From the NCBI RefSeq assembly GCF_047495495.1, contig NZ_CP179930.1, forward strand, positions 682,001 through 746,000: a stretch of DNA of 64,000 nt, read 5' to 3'. The notes under the pieces are model-generated. The model was given only the letters and a program-made list of their open reading frames with translations, was not told where the DNA came from and did no database searches. Shown here one piece after another: positions 32,192 to 41,714 of this stretch (its first letter is position 1; each line of letters opens with the position of its first letter). This DNA is from Zymobacter sp047495495 (GTDB lineage: Bacteria > Pseudomonadota > Gammaproteobacteria > Pseudomonadales > Halomonadaceae). The translations under genes and the position numbers were made by a program.

Positions 32192-35100
32192 TTGAGCGAT
32201 TCTCCTTCTGTGCCCCATCATTCTGACGCGGCCGATGCGCAGCTGGCTCGGTTGCAGCAGTGCTGCGATCAGCTTCCTCTGCGTGAAGCGGCCGATGTGC
32301 GCAAGCGCCTTTCTGCACTGCGGCGGCGCGTCAAACAAGGTCAGCCTGTCGACCGCTCGCTGACGGCGCTACAGGCGCAGTGCGATGCCAGCCTTCGCCA
32401 GTTGGAAGCGCGGCTTTCTCAGCCTATCACTTTGCAGTATCCCCCTGAGCTGCCGGTGTCCGCGCGCCATGATGAAATCCTGAAGCTGCTGGAAGCGCAT
32501 CAGGTTGTCGTGATCGCGGGGGAAACCGGTTCGGGGAAAACAACTCAGATTCCCAAGCTGTGTTTGGAAGCGGGCAGCGGTCGTCGTGGGCTGATCGGTC
32601 ATACCCAGCCGCGGCGTCTTGCAGCGCGTAATGTGGCCGCGCGTTTGGCCGAAGAGCTGCAGGTGCCGCTGGGTGAAACGGTCGGTTTTCAGATGCGTTT
32701 TGCCGACAATACCAATGAGCATACGCGAATCAAGCTGATGACCGACGGTATCCTGCTGGCCGAAATTCAGCATGATCCTCAGCTGCTGCGCTATGACACC
32801 CTCATCATTGATGAAGCGCACGAGCGCAGTCTTAACATCGACTTTCTGCTGGGCTATCTGCGCCAGCTGATTCAGCGTCGCCATGATCTTAAGATCGTCA
32901 TCACCTCGGCAACCATCGACGTCGAACGCTTCGCCGAGCATTTTGCCGACCCGCGTACGGGCAAGCCCGCTCCAATCATTGAGGTATCCGGACGTACCTA
33001 TCCAGTCGAGACGCGCTACCGTCCGTTGATGCGCGACAGTGCCGAAGAAAGTGATCTGACGCTGCAGGAAGGCATCCTAGAAGCTGTCGAAGAGATTGCT
33101 CATATCGAGCGTGAAAAGCGCTGGTTTACGGGGCCGCGTGACATTCTGGTCTTTTTGCCGGGTGAGCGTGAAATACGCGAGACGGCGGAAACGCTGCGCA
33201 AGGCACAGTTACGTGATACCGAGATTCTGCCGCTGTATGCGCGCCTGTCGGTTAGCGAGCAGCAACGCATCTTCTCGCCGTCCGTCGGGCGGCGCATCGT
33301 GTTGGCCACCAACGTGGCGGAAACCTCGCTGACCGTACCGGGTATTCGCTATGTGATTGACCCCGGGCTGGCGCGCATCAGTCGTTATAGCCCGCGGGCC
33401 AAGGTACAGCGCCTGCCGATCGAACCGATCAGTCAGGCTAGCGCAGAGCAGCGCAAGGGGCGCTGCGGCCGTATCAGCGAAGGGGCATGCATTCGTCTCT
33501 ACAGCGAAGATGATTTCATCCTGCGACCGGCTTTTACCGAACCGGAGATTCGCCGGACCAATCTTGCGGCGGTCATTCTGTCGATGCTGGCCCTGCGTCT
33601 GGGCAATATTGAAGCCTTCCCTTTTCTGGAGCCGCCCGAAAGCCGTGCGGTGCGCGATGGTTTCCGACTGCTGAATGAGCTGGGGGCGGTCGACAGCAAT
33701 GATCGGTTGACGCCGCTGGGTCGCAAGTTGGCGCGTTTGCCCATTGACCCACGCTTGGCACGCATGGTGCTGGCAGGGGCCGAGTTCAAGGCGTTGCAGG
33801 AAGTGCTGATCGTCGTCAGTGCGCTGGCGGTGCAGGACCCTCGCGAGCGTCCTGCAGATCAGCGTGAAGCGGCGGACCAGAAGCACCGCGAGTGGGCTGA
33901 TAAAGACTCTGATTTCGTCAGTTGGCTCAATCTGTGGAATGGCTTCGCGACCGCGCGCGATGATCTGTCATCAAGTGCGCTGCGACGCTGGTGTCGTACA
34001 CACTTCCTGAGCTACATGCGTTTGCGCGAGTGGCACGACACCTTCCGTCAGCTGCGTCAGCTTGCACAGGAACTGAAGCTGGGCGAGGTGCATCCGCGTC
34101 TGGCACGCGACGAAGAGGGCAAGCTGGCGATCGAAGTCGATGGCATGCACCGCGCGCTGCTGACAGGGCTGCTGTCCAACCTTGGGTTGCACCTTGAGAA
34201 CCGCGAATACTTAGGGGCGCGCAACCGTCGTTTCATGATTCATCCCGGTTCCGGGCTTTCCAAGCGAACGCCGAAGTGGATCATGGCGGCTGAAATGCTG
34301 GAAACCACCCGTCTATATGCGCGCGAAGTCTCGGGTATCAAGCCGCAGTGGATCGAGCCGACGGCCGGTGAGCTGGTCAAGCGCAGCTATAGCGAACCGC
34401 ATTGGGAGAAGAAGCGCGCACAGGTCGTGGCCTATGAACAGGTCACGCTGTTCGGGTTGCCCATCGTGACCCAGCGCAAGGTGCACTATGGTCCGATCGC
34501 ACCGCAGGAATCGCGTGAAATCTTCATTCGCAGCGCGCTTGTTGAAGGCGAGTTTCGCACTCAGGGCAAGTTCTTCGCCCATAACCGCGCACTGATCGGA
34601 GAAGTGGAGGCGTTGGAAGACAAGGCGCGCCGCCGCGATATTCTGGTCGATGAAGACACGCTGTTCGCGTTTTATGACGAACGCATTCCCGACAACATCA
34701 CGAACGGCGCCAGCTTCGAGCGCTGGCGCAAGGATGTCGAGCATAACGCCCCGGAAGCACTGTTCTTCGACTTGGATGCGCTAATGGCGCGCGAAGCCGA
34801 GGAGGTCACCGATCAGCGCTATCCCGAGCGACTGATGGTGGCCGACATGCAGCTTCCGCTGTCCTATCACTTTGCACCGGGCGCTTCAGACGACGGTGTG
34901 ACGGTGTCGGTGCCGGCGGTGATGCTCAGTACCCTGCCGCGTGAGGCGCTCGACTGGCTGGTGCCGGGGCTGCGGCGCGACAAGGGCATTGCGCTGATGA
35001 AGTCACTGCCCAAAGCGCTGCGCCGTCAGGTCGTGCCGATCCCCGACTGGGTCGATGCGGCGCTGGAAGCGCTGACGCCGGGGCAGACCTACATGACCGA

Positions 35101-36175
35101 GGCGCTGGGCGAGTTCCTGCGTCGCCGCACGGGAGTGCGGCTGTCGGATGAGGACTGGCACGTCGAACAGTTGCCGCCTCATCTGGTCATGAACATTCGT
35201 GTACTGGATCACAAAGGGAAGGTGCTAGGCGAGGGGCGTGATTTGGATGTGCTGATCGCGCGTTTCGAGCGACAGGCAGAAGAAGGCGCTGCGGCACTGG
35301 CCGATAGCCGCCAGCCGCGCACGGGACTGACCGCATGGCCTTCGCAGCGCCTGCCCGAACGCGAACGCCGTGAGCAGGCGGGCATCCGCGTCGAAGCCTA
35401 TCCCGCACTGGTCGACGAAGGCGATAGCCTCGGGGTCGTGCTGTTTGACCACCCGGGCAAGGCTCACGAGCAGCATCGACATGGGGTGAAGCGCGCCGCC
35501 ATGCAGGCGCTGCCGGAGCAGGTACGCTATTTTACGAAGTCGATGCCGAAACTGGATCGTTGTGCGCTGCTTTTCACCAAAGTCGGATCACGTCAGGCGC
35601 TTGCATCCGATATCGTAGATGCTCTGTTTCTACGTGCGTTCTCTTTCGACCCACTGCCCCGCAGTGCGGACGAAATGGCCGAGCGTATTGAAGCGCGTCG
35701 CGGTGATCTAGGCGAACTGGCCGATATGCTGGCCGATGAGGTCGAAGCCGCACTGAAGGGCTATCTTGACGTCACCAAGAAGCTGAAGGGCAATGTCAGC
35801 CTTCAGTTGGCGCGGGCCTATTCCGATCTGAAAGCACAGATGGCTCGATTGGTTCACCCGGGATTTGTCGTCGATGCAGGTGAGTGGCTGAGCCACTATC
35901 CCCGCTATATGCAGGCGGCACTGCTTCGCCTTGAGAAGCTGGGGCGCGACTATCGGCGCGATACCGTTGCAATGCAGGAAATCCACGATTTCGAAGCGCG
36001 TTGGGATGCGCGACGACAGAGCGTCAAGGGTGCCCTTGACCCCGCACTGGCTGAATTCCGCTGGTGGATTGAGGAACTGCGCGTCTCCCTGTTTGCCCAG
36101 CAGCTGGGCACACTGGACACCGTATCGGTCAAACGTTTGGAACGGCGCTGGCAGGAAATCATTGCCGGAGAATAA
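32192..36175 (+). CDS. hrpA: ATP-dependent RNA helicase HrpA
   Basis: A 1327-residue DEAH-box helicase, close to the usual ~1300. After a helical N-terminus it has Walker A GETGSGKTTQIPKLC, TQPRRLAARNVAARLA, the DEAH box in LIIDEAHERSLNIDFLLG and SAT in VITSATIDVERFA. RIVLATNVAETSLTVPGIRYVID and QRKGRCGR follow, then the HA2/OB domains and the long C-terminal HrpA-specific region. In Escherichia coli it rescues stalled ribosomes and processes fimbrial mRNA. I chose the TTG at 32192, with GAGG 8 bases upstream. An ATG at 32135 lies in frame but has no ribosome site. Confidence 0.95.
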   Translation: MSDSPSVPHHSDAADAQLARLQQCCDQLPLREAADVRKRLSALRRRVKQGQPVDRSLTALQAQCDASLRQLEARLSQPITLQYPPELPVSARHDEILKLLEAHQVVVIAGETGSGKTTQIPKLCLEAGSGRRGLIGHTQPRRLAARNVAARLAEELQVPLGETVGFQMRFADNTNEHTRIKLMTDGILLAEIQHDPQLLRYDTLIIDEAHERSLNIDFLLGYLRQLIQRRHDLKIVITSATIDVERFAEHFADPRTGKPAPIIEVSGRTYPVETRYRPLMRDSAEESDLTLQEGILEAVEEIAHIEREKRWFTGPRDILVFLPGEREIRETAETLRKAQLRDTEILPLYARLSVSEQQRIFSPSVGRRIVLATNVAETSLTVPGIRYVIDPGLARISRYSPRAKVQRLPIEPISQASAEQRKGRCGRISEGACIRLYSEDDFILRPAFTEPEIRRTNLAAVILSMLALRLGNIEAFPFLEPPESRAVRDGFRLLNELGAVDSNDRLTPLGRKLARLPIDPRLARMVLAGAEFKALQEVLIVVSALAVQDPRERPADQREAADQKHREWADKDSDFVSWLNLWNGFATARDDLSSSALRRWCRTHFLSYMRLREWHDTFRQLRQLAQELKLGEVHPRLARDEEGKLAIEVDGMHRALLTGLLSNLGLHLENREYLGARNRRFMIHPGSGLSKRTPKWIMAAEMLETTRLYAREVSGIKPQWIEPTAGELVKRSYSEPHWEKKRAQVVAYEQVTLFGLPIVTQRKVHYGPIAPQESREIFIRSALVEGEFRTQGKFFAHNRALIGEVEALEDKARRRDILVDEDTLFAFYDERIPDNITNGASFERWRKDVEHNAPEALFFDLDALMAREAEEVTDQRYPERLMVADMQLPLSYHFAPGASDDGVTVSVPAVMLSTLPREALDWLVPGLRRDKGIALMKSLPKALRRQVVPIPDWVDAALEALTPGQTYMTEALGEFLRRRTGVRLSDEDWHVEQLPPHLVMNIRVLDHKGKVLGEGRDLDVLIARFERQAEEGAAALADSRQPRTGLTAWPSQRLPERERREQAGIRVEAYPALVDEGDSLGVVLFDHPGKAHEQHRHGVKRAAMQALPEQVRYFTKSMPKLDRCALLFTKVGSRQALASDIVDALFLRAFSFDPLPRSADEMAERIEARRGDLGELADMLADEVEAALKGYLDVTKKLKGNVSLQLARAYSDLKAQMARLVHPGFVVDAGEWLSHYPRYMQAALLRLEKLGRDYRRDTVAMQEIHDFEARWDARRQSVKGALDPALAEFRWWIEELRVSLFAQQLGTLDTVSVKRLERRWQEIIAGE

Positions 36176-36325
36176 CGTTTGGATACGGAACTTCGCTCTG
36201 TTGTTTGCTTTTGTAAAAGGGCAGGGCCAACCGTATAAGCATCGTGATACGATGCCCACATATTTGCATGCCATTGTGGACGGGCACATGTCCGCAGGCA
36301 TGCTTCAAGTGTCGAAGAGGCAGGC

Positions 36326-37087
36326 ATGAAGGCAGCAGGATTGAAATTCACGGCAGCAGCAGTGCTGGCGACCACGCTGAGCGGCTGTGCTGGCATGTAC
36401 ACACAGGACGGTGCGCCCAACGATCCATTAGAGCCAGTCAACCGTAAGGTGTTTGCGTTCAACGACGCGCTGGATGAGTATGCGCTGCGCCCGGTAGCCA
36501 AGGGCTACAACGCGGTGACGCCTCAGCCGGTACAGGACGGGGTAACGAATTTCTTCGGTAACCTAGGCGAAGTCAGCAACATGGCCAATGGCGTGCTGCA
36601 GGGAAACCCGAAGATACTGGGCATCTCGCTGTCGCGCTTTTTGATCAACACGACACTCGGGCTGGGTGGGTTCCTCGACCCCGCAACGCAGCTGGGTATC
36701 GAAGCGCGTCATGAAGACGTGGGCAAGACGCTGGCCGCATGGGGCTTCCGTTCAGGGCCTTTCCTGATGCTGCCGATTCTGGGGCCGAGTTCGTTGCGTG
36801 ATACGGTCGGCAAGCCGGGTGACTGGTATGTCAGCCCGACGCACCAGATCAGCGATGACTATACGCGCTGGGGGTTGTATGGCCTGAACACCGTCAACTG
36901 GCGTGCGAGCATGCTGGAGCAGGAAAAGCTGCTGCAGGGCGATCGCTATACGCTGTTGCGCGATGCGTGGATGCAACGCCGTCAGTTCGAGATCGACGGT
37001 GGGCAGACAAAGCATGATCCTTTCGCCTCGGGCGATTTCGATTATGACGAACCGGCTGCCGAGGCCGCACCTGCCACACAGAAGTAA
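36326..37087 (+). CDS. mlaA: MlaA/VacJ outer-membrane lipid-asymmetry lipoprotein
   Basis: A 253-residue lipoprotein with signal peptide and lipobox LSGC near residue 18-21. The mature part has DPLEPVNRKVFAFNDALDEYALRPVAKGY and NFFGNLGEVSNMANGVLQGN, then RFLINTTLGLGGFLDPAT and GPFLMLPILGPSSLRDTVG, the hallmark blocks of MlaA/VacJ. It removes misplaced phospholipids from the outer leaflet and hands them to the MlaC-MlaFEDB system, none of which is in the window. The length fits the family. A good terminator lies 22 bp downstream. Confidence 0.95.
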   Translation: MKAAGLKFTAAAVLATTLSGCAGMYTQDGAPNDPLEPVNRKVFAFNDALDEYALRPVAKGYNAVTPQPVQDGVTNFFGNLGEVSNMANGVLQGNPKILGISLSRFLINTTLGLGGFLDPATQLGIEARHEDVGKTLAAWGFRSGPFLMLPILGPSSLRDTVGKPGDWYVSPTHQISDDYTRWGLYGLNTVNWRASMLEQEKLLQGDRYTLLRDAWMQRRQFEIDGGQTKHDPFASGDFDYDEPAAEAAPATQK

Positions 37088-37449
37088 CCCGCACTTCACG
37101 ATGTGATCACCGTTCGAGAAAGTCGCTGCAATCAGCCTTTTTCGGACGGTCTTTTTTACCCTTCTACGCGATGTCCGCAGAAGGGGGCTATCGTGCGCTC
37201 GAATCCCCATTTTTTCGATAAGAAACAGCGCGCGATAGACGCAGTATCTGACCCGCGGCCTATCGAGGGATGACGACCGCGAGATGAGGCGCCAGGGCCG
37301 TCGTGACTGGCGTTGACCCTGACAGGCAGATAGACCGTGACAGCACATGAGGTATGAGTGAAAGGCCTTGGCATAGGCCATTGGCTGTCAGCAATGCTCC
37401 GACAGACTGCCTGGACATACTAATGATGAGAAAAAAAGGAGGTGCAGTC
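37088..37449. other. mlaA terminator and exporter upstream region
   Basis: About 360 bp holding the mlaA terminator (37109-37157) and the promoter region of the Bcr/CflA gene. The in-frame extension of the exporter to 37354 is not supported by a ribosome site. Confidence 0.5.
37109..37157 (+). terminator. Intrinsic terminator after mlaA
   Basis: ACCGT (37109-37113) pairs with ACGGT (37146-37150), with inner pairing of AAAG/CTTTTT and GCTG-CAAT-CAGC, followed by CTTTTTT. One base-pair mismatch in the middle. Confidence 0.75.
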
Positions 37450-38703
37450 TTGAAACGTTTCGCCCCCCGCCGTCTGGCCCGCTTGCTGGCCCTGATGATG
37501 GCGTTGACACCTCTGGCAACGGATGCGTATCTCCCCGCCATTCCAGATATCGCTCGTTATCTAGGAACCGAAGCCAGTGCTGCCGCCAACTCTATGAGCC
37601 TCTATTTATTGGGCTTCGCCTGTGGTCAGGTCATTTTCGGTCCCATCTCTGACCGTATCGGTCGTCGCCCTGTCGCCATCGGCGGTATCATCGTTTTCTT
37701 CCTTTCCAGCCTTGCCCTTGCCTTCTCAAGCAGCCTGATGATGTTCTGCTCGCTGCGTTTCGTCGAAGCCCTAGGGGGCGGTGCGTGCTCTGTGAATGCG
37801 GCTGCCGTCGTGCGAGACCGTTTTTCAGGGCGTGAATCGGCGCGGATGATGTCGACTATGACGATGATCCTGTTGCTAGCGCCATTGGGTGCCCCGTCAC
37901 TCGGCGCCTTGCTGAACAACTATGCCGGCGGTTGGCAGGCCATCTTCCTGTTTTTGGCGATCTATGCCTTGATCGCACTGACGCTGGTGAGTCGCAAACT
38001 GCCAGAAACGGCGGTGCTGTCCGGGCATGCCGAAGGGCTGGCAACCATTGCACGTCGTTACGGACGCGTGCTGGGGCACCGCGCTGCGCTGGGTTACATT
38101 ATTGCCGTGGCCTGCTCGTACGCGGGCATCTTCTCGTTCCTGTCGGCGTCATCGTATCTGTGCATCAACTACTACAAGGTGCCCGAGTGGATCTATGGGT
38201 TGATGTTTACCGGCAACATCATTCTGGTGCTGGGGGCTAATCGCCTCAATCTATCGCTATTGAAGCACCACTCGCCGCATGACATCCTCAAGGTGGGCAT
38301 GATGCTGCAGCTCTGCTTTGGGGTGATGGCGTTGCTGACAGTTGCATTGCGTTTGGATGCGGCCTGGACGCTGATGCCGTTAGTTATCATCTTCAGCTCA
38401 ATGAACGGCTTGATTACGGCCAATGCCATCTCGTCGATGCTGGACTATTTCCCCAGCATGAGCGCCACAGCAACGGCGGCGCTGGGGTGCATCCAGTTCA
38501 GTTCCGGCGGTATCGGTAGCTTCATTGTCAATGCGTTTGGGGACTATGGCCCATGGCCGCTGGTTATCATGTTGACCAGCGTAGGCGTCATCTCCAACGT
38601 GATGTTTCGTCTGCTATCCGAAGCGCATGCGCGTAATACGTCCCGAGAGGGGCTTACAGAAAAACCGCATGCTGAGTTGGAGGATTCCTCTCTGCGCACC
38701 TGA
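37450..38703 (+). CDS. Bcr/CflA-type MFS multidrug exporter
   Basis: A 417-residue, 12-helix drug exporter of the Bcr/CflA (DHA1) group. Helix 1 has LTPLATDAYLPAIPDIA, typical of Bcr. Motif A is FGPISDRIGRRPVAIGG between helices 2 and 3, and RFVEALGGGACSVNAAAVVRDRF follows. The TTG at 37450 is chosen as start because AAGGAGGT lies 6 bases upstream. ATG codons at 37423 and 37354 are in frame but lack such a site. A bidirectional terminator shared with trxA follows. Substrate unknown. Confidence 0.85.
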   Translation: MKRFAPRRLARLLALMMALTPLATDAYLPAIPDIARYLGTEASAAANSMSLYLLGFACGQVIFGPISDRIGRRPVAIGGIIVFFLSSLALAFSSSLMMFCSLRFVEALGGGACSVNAAAVVRDRFSGRESARMMSTMTMILLLAPLGAPSLGALLNNYAGGWQAIFLFLAIYALIALTLVSRKLPETAVLSGHAEGLATIARRYGRVLGHRAALGYIIAVACSYAGIFSFLSASSYLCINYYKVPEWIYGLMFTGNIILVLGANRLNLSLLKHHSPHDILKVGMMLQLCFGVMALLTVALRLDAAWTLMPLVIIFSSMNGLITANAISSMLDYFPSMSATATAALGCIQFSSGGIGSFIVNAFGDYGPWPLVIMLTSVGVISNVMFRLLSEAHARNTSREGLTEKPHAELEDSSLRT

Positions 38704-38775
38704 TGAGAGGAGATGGCGTGCAAGGTTCATTGAATGGGCCGTCGGCGAATGACCCATTCAATAGCGCGCGATAGC

Positions 38776-38812
38776 AAGAAGGCCCCGGCTTCATGGAAGC
38801 CGGGGCCTTCTT
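38776..38812. terminator. Bidirectional terminator between exporter and trxA
   Basis: AAGAAGGCCCCGGCTTC (38776-38792) and GAAGCCGGGGCCTTCTT (38796-38812) form a perfect 17-bp stem with a 3-nt loop. It lies between convergent genes. T-runs are short. Confidence 0.85.
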
Positions 38813-38845
38813 GTATAGAGACGTATCGTCAGCCGTTGCGAGCGA

Positions 38846-39175
38846 TCAGATATGCTGGTCGATGAATGCTTCGAGCTGTTGGCGGTTCAGACCACCAGTA
38901 ACGGCCGCAACGCGCTGGCCTTTGTTGAACAGCATGACGGTCGGGACACCACGAATGCTGAGTGCCTGCGTGACGTTAACGGCTTCATCGACGTTGATGT
39001 CGACGAAACGCAGGTCGTCATCGCTGCGTGCAGCGGCAACCTGTTCTGCGATCGGCGTCATGACCTTACACGGGCCGCACCACGGTGCCCAGAACTTCAC
39101 CAGTACTGGGGTGTCGGCGTATTCCAGTACGTCTTTCTGGAAATTGCTGTCATTGACGTCAATGAACTTGGACAT
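38846..39175 (-). CDS. trxA: Thioredoxin 1
   Basis: A 109-residue thioredoxin, the general cytoplasmic dithiol reductant. It has the redox-active site FWAPWCGPCKVM near residue 30, VDINVDEAVNVTQALSIRGVPTVMLFNKGQ with the cis-proline, and a C-terminal helix LNRQQLEAFIDQHI. Length equals Escherichia coli thioredoxin (109). AAGGAG lies 6 bases upstream of the ATG. Single gene. It would also reduce PAPS reductase in sulfate assimilation, in keeping with the sulfur genes around. Confidence 0.97.
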   Translation of the reverse strand: MSKFIDVNDSNFQKDVLEYADTPVLVKFWAPWCGPCKVMTPIAEQVAAARSDDDLRFVDINVDEAVNVTQALSIRGVPTVMLFNKGQRVAAVTGGLNRQQLEAFIDQHI

Positions 39176-39654
39176 AAGGCTCTCCTTGAATTCGGTGGGG
39201 CAGGTTTAACCAACCGTTATAGTCAGATGGTAGCCTGATGTCAGAAGTGGAGCAAATACAACGCAGGCTATCTTTTTTATCAACTTACTCTATATCAGGT
39301 CACTGGGCGGCAAACAAAAGAGGGCGCACACTTTTTTTATCAACGGTGATCTTTTTGTCAACGATACTCATTTGTGCCCGCTCACCGAAGCATAGTCGGG
39401 TAAGTCCTCGTATGGATCATCAGCATGTTAGCAGAGCCTCTGACGCTCCATGACGGTCGGCCGTCGTGGAGTGGCAGATATGCGGTGCGATTCCAGAGGG
39501 CTGCCGAGGAGCAGAGGGCCGGGCTTTGGCAGCATGGCGACCTGCTGGATTGCACTGTAGTGGCTTCCAGCAGAGAGACTGCCTAATATCCCCGCGTATA
39601 GGCCGCATAGATAGGCAGTCCGTCCTCCGCCAACGCGGGCTTAGAGTGATACCG
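39176..39654. other. trxA upstream region
   Basis: About 480 bp without a gene. It has AT-rich stretches (39260-39370), a hairpin CTCCATGACGG / CCGTCGTGGAG (39446-39471) and an inverted repeat GACTGCCTA (39577-39585) / TAGGCAGTC (39612-39620). The trxA promoter must lie within it. Confidence 0.45.
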
Positions 39655-40437
39655 TTAGAGTGGCCACAGGTAGTGCAGGCCCATACCCAGCAAGATGACG
39701 GTCAGCACCCCACGTAGCAGTTTGTCAGGCATGCGTCGTGCCATGCTGGCACCAAAGTAGACGGCAGGTACCGAGCCGATTAACAGGGCGCACAGTAGGA
39801 ACCAGTCGATGCCGCCCATGAACATATGGCCAGAGCCGGCAACGAACGTCAGCGGTACGGCATGCGCGATATCGGTGCCCACGATATGGCGAGAGGGGTA
39901 TTGGGCGTAGATCAACATCAGTAGCGCCGTACCAATGACGCCTGCGCCGACCGAGGACAGCGTCACGCAGATACCCAAAAACAGTCCGGTCAGCACCGAC
40001 AGCGTGGTGGCATGGCGCAGCAGAAAGCTGCCGTGAGCGTTAGCCCAATGGTATAGGCGGGCGCGGAAGATCAACGTGACGGCAGTCAACACCAGCAGGG
40101 CACCCAGCGAGCGAGTGATGAGCGCATCGCTGATGTCGCCTTCGGCCTGTAGGTGGCGCAGTACGAACAGCGTGAGCAGCGATGCAGGGATGCTGCCGAG
40201 TAGCAGGAAGGCCACCGTTTTCCAATCAATATTGCGCTGACGCTGATGGGATACCACGGCGCTGCACTTGGTGATTGAGGCGTACAGCAGGTCAGTGCCC
40301 ACGGCCACTTGTGATGGAATTCCCATGAACAGCAGCACTGGCATCATCAGCGAGCCCCCGCCGATACCCGTGCACCCCATGCAGAATCCGATCGCCGCAC
40401 CCGCTGCAATGAAAATTCCAAACGTTTCCAATGTCAT
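39655..40437 (-). CDS. TSUP (TauE/SafE) family sulfite/sulfonate exporter
   Basis: A 260-residue membrane protein with about eight helices and the internal duplication of the TauE/SafE family. The first half has GAAIGFCMGCTGIGGGSLMMPVLL and TDLLYASITKCSAVVSHQRQ; the second half has GICVTLSSVGAGVIGTALLMLIY and VGTDIAHAVPLTFVAGSGH. Family members export sulfite, sulfoacetate or related anions. It is divergent from cysB across a 166-bp gap, which supports a sulfur-related role and CysB control (inference). Confidence 0.88.
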   Translation of the reverse strand: MTLETFGIFIAAGAAIGFCMGCTGIGGGSLMMPVLLFMGIPSQVAVGTDLLYASITKCSAVVSHQRQRNIDWKTVAFLLLGSIPASLLTLFVLRHLQAEGDISDALITRSLGALLVLTAVTLIFRARLYHWANAHGSFLLRHATTLSVLTGLFLGICVTLSSVGAGVIGTALLMLIYAQYPSRHIVGTDIAHAVPLTFVAGSGHMFMGGIDWFLLCALLIGSVPAVYFGASMARRMPDKLLRGVLTVILLGMGLHYLWPL

Positions 40438-40603
40438 GAAAGGCCTCTCAGCTCACACGGTGCGAATATAACTTGCCATCGTGGAAAAAGAATGTTGACA
40501 CTGTAGGCGCAATTTCTTATATCAAAAAGTATCGTTTGTTCATTATCTTATTCCCTGATAGCTTGAAAAAAGTTCGCTCACTATCGTTCAGAAGGATATT
40601 GCC

Positions 40604-41569
40604 TTGAAACTTCAGCAGTTACGTTACGTTTGGGAAGTCTCGCGCCATAACCTGAACGTCTCCGCGACGGCTCAGCGGCTGTACACTTCCCAGCCGGGCA
40701 TCTCGAAACAGATTCGTCTGCTGGAAGGCGAGCTGGGCATCGAGATATTTGCCCGCAGTGGCAAGCACTTGACGCGTGTGACACCGGCAGGACAGACTGT
40801 CATTGACCTTGCAGGTCAGGTGCTGCACCTCGTCAACAACATCAAGCAGGTGGCCCAAGAGCACAACGACGAAAACCAGGGGAGCCTCACACTGGCGACG
40901 ACGCATACTCAGGCCCGCTATGTGCTGCCCGAAATCATCAAGCAGTTTGGTGAGCGCTATCCCGGCATCAGCCTGCACATGCACCAAGGCAATCCGCGTC
41001 AGATCGCGCAGATGGTATGCGATGGTCAGGCCGACATCGCGATCTGCACCGAAGCGTTGACCCAGTTCAACGATCTGGCGGCTCTGCCGTGGTATCGCTG
41101 GAACCGCAGCGTGCTTGTACCCAAGGGACACCCCTTGTGCGATGAAGAGCACCTGACACTGGAAGCGCTCGCCAAGTACCCGCTTGTCACATACACCAGT
41201 GGCTTTACCGGCAGTGCACAGCTGGCGGAGAACTTTTTGGCCAAAGGGCTGGAACCGAACGTCGTACTGACTGCCGCGGATGCCGACGTGATCAAGACCT
41301 ATGTCCGTCTTGGGTTAGGGGTTGGGATTGTCGCGCACATGGCTGCGGAAGCGATCGACACGGACCTGGTTGCGATCGACGCGCGCCATCTGTTTGATTA
41401 CTCCGTGACGCGTATCGCTCTGCGGCGGGGGGCTTATCTGCGCAAGTACATGTACGACTTCATCGAACGCATGGCCCCTCACCTGACACGTGAGCGAGTA
41501 GATGCGGTCATGCAGAACACTCGACAGGACGCCCAGCTGCTGGAAGATATCGAGTTGCCGGTGCGCTGA
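40604..41569 (+). CDS. cysB: LysR-type regulator CysB
   Basis: A 321-residue LysR-family activator of cysteine biosynthesis and sulfate uptake genes. The helix-turn-helix is at the N-terminus (MKLQQLRYVWEVSRHNLNVSATAQRLYTSQPGISKQI). The effector domain includes LATTHTQARYVLPEIIKQF and the N-acetylserine/sulfate pocket around TYTSGFTGS and LGVGIVAHMA. Length matches Escherichia coli CysB (324). The start is TTG, with AAGGA 8 bases upstream, which keeps the expected N-terminus. Probable targets in the window are sbp, cysTWA and cysK. Confidence 0.95.
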   Translation: MKLQQLRYVWEVSRHNLNVSATAQRLYTSQPGISKQIRLLEGELGIEIFARSGKHLTRVTPAGQTVIDLAGQVLHLVNNIKQVAQEHNDENQGSLTLATTHTQARYVLPEIIKQFGERYPGISLHMHQGNPRQIAQMVCDGQADIAICTEALTQFNDLAALPWYRWNRSVLVPKGHPLCDEEHLTLEALAKYPLVTYTSGFTGSAQLAENFLAKGLEPNVVLTAADADVIKTYVRLGLGVGIVAHMAAEAIDTDLVAIDARHLFDYSVTRIALRRGAYLRKYMYDFIERMAPHLTRERVDAVMQNTRQDAQLLEDIELPVR

Positions 41570-41623
41570 TACGCGATATGGATACATGTTGCTGTGTGAC
41601 AGACAGAGAACAGCCCCGAATGA

Positions 41624-41657
41624 CATAGCGCCAGGCCCTTGCGGACCTGGCGCTATG
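41624..41657 (+). terminator. Hairpin after cysB
   Basis: CATAGCGCCAGG (41624-41635) pairs perfectly with CCTGGCGCTATG (41646-41657), 55 bp after the stop. No T-run follows. Confidence 0.55.
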
Positions 41658-41714
41658 CACATGTGGTGTCTGACAACGATCACCGACGACGCCTAAAAGC
41701 GTCCGGTGCGGCGC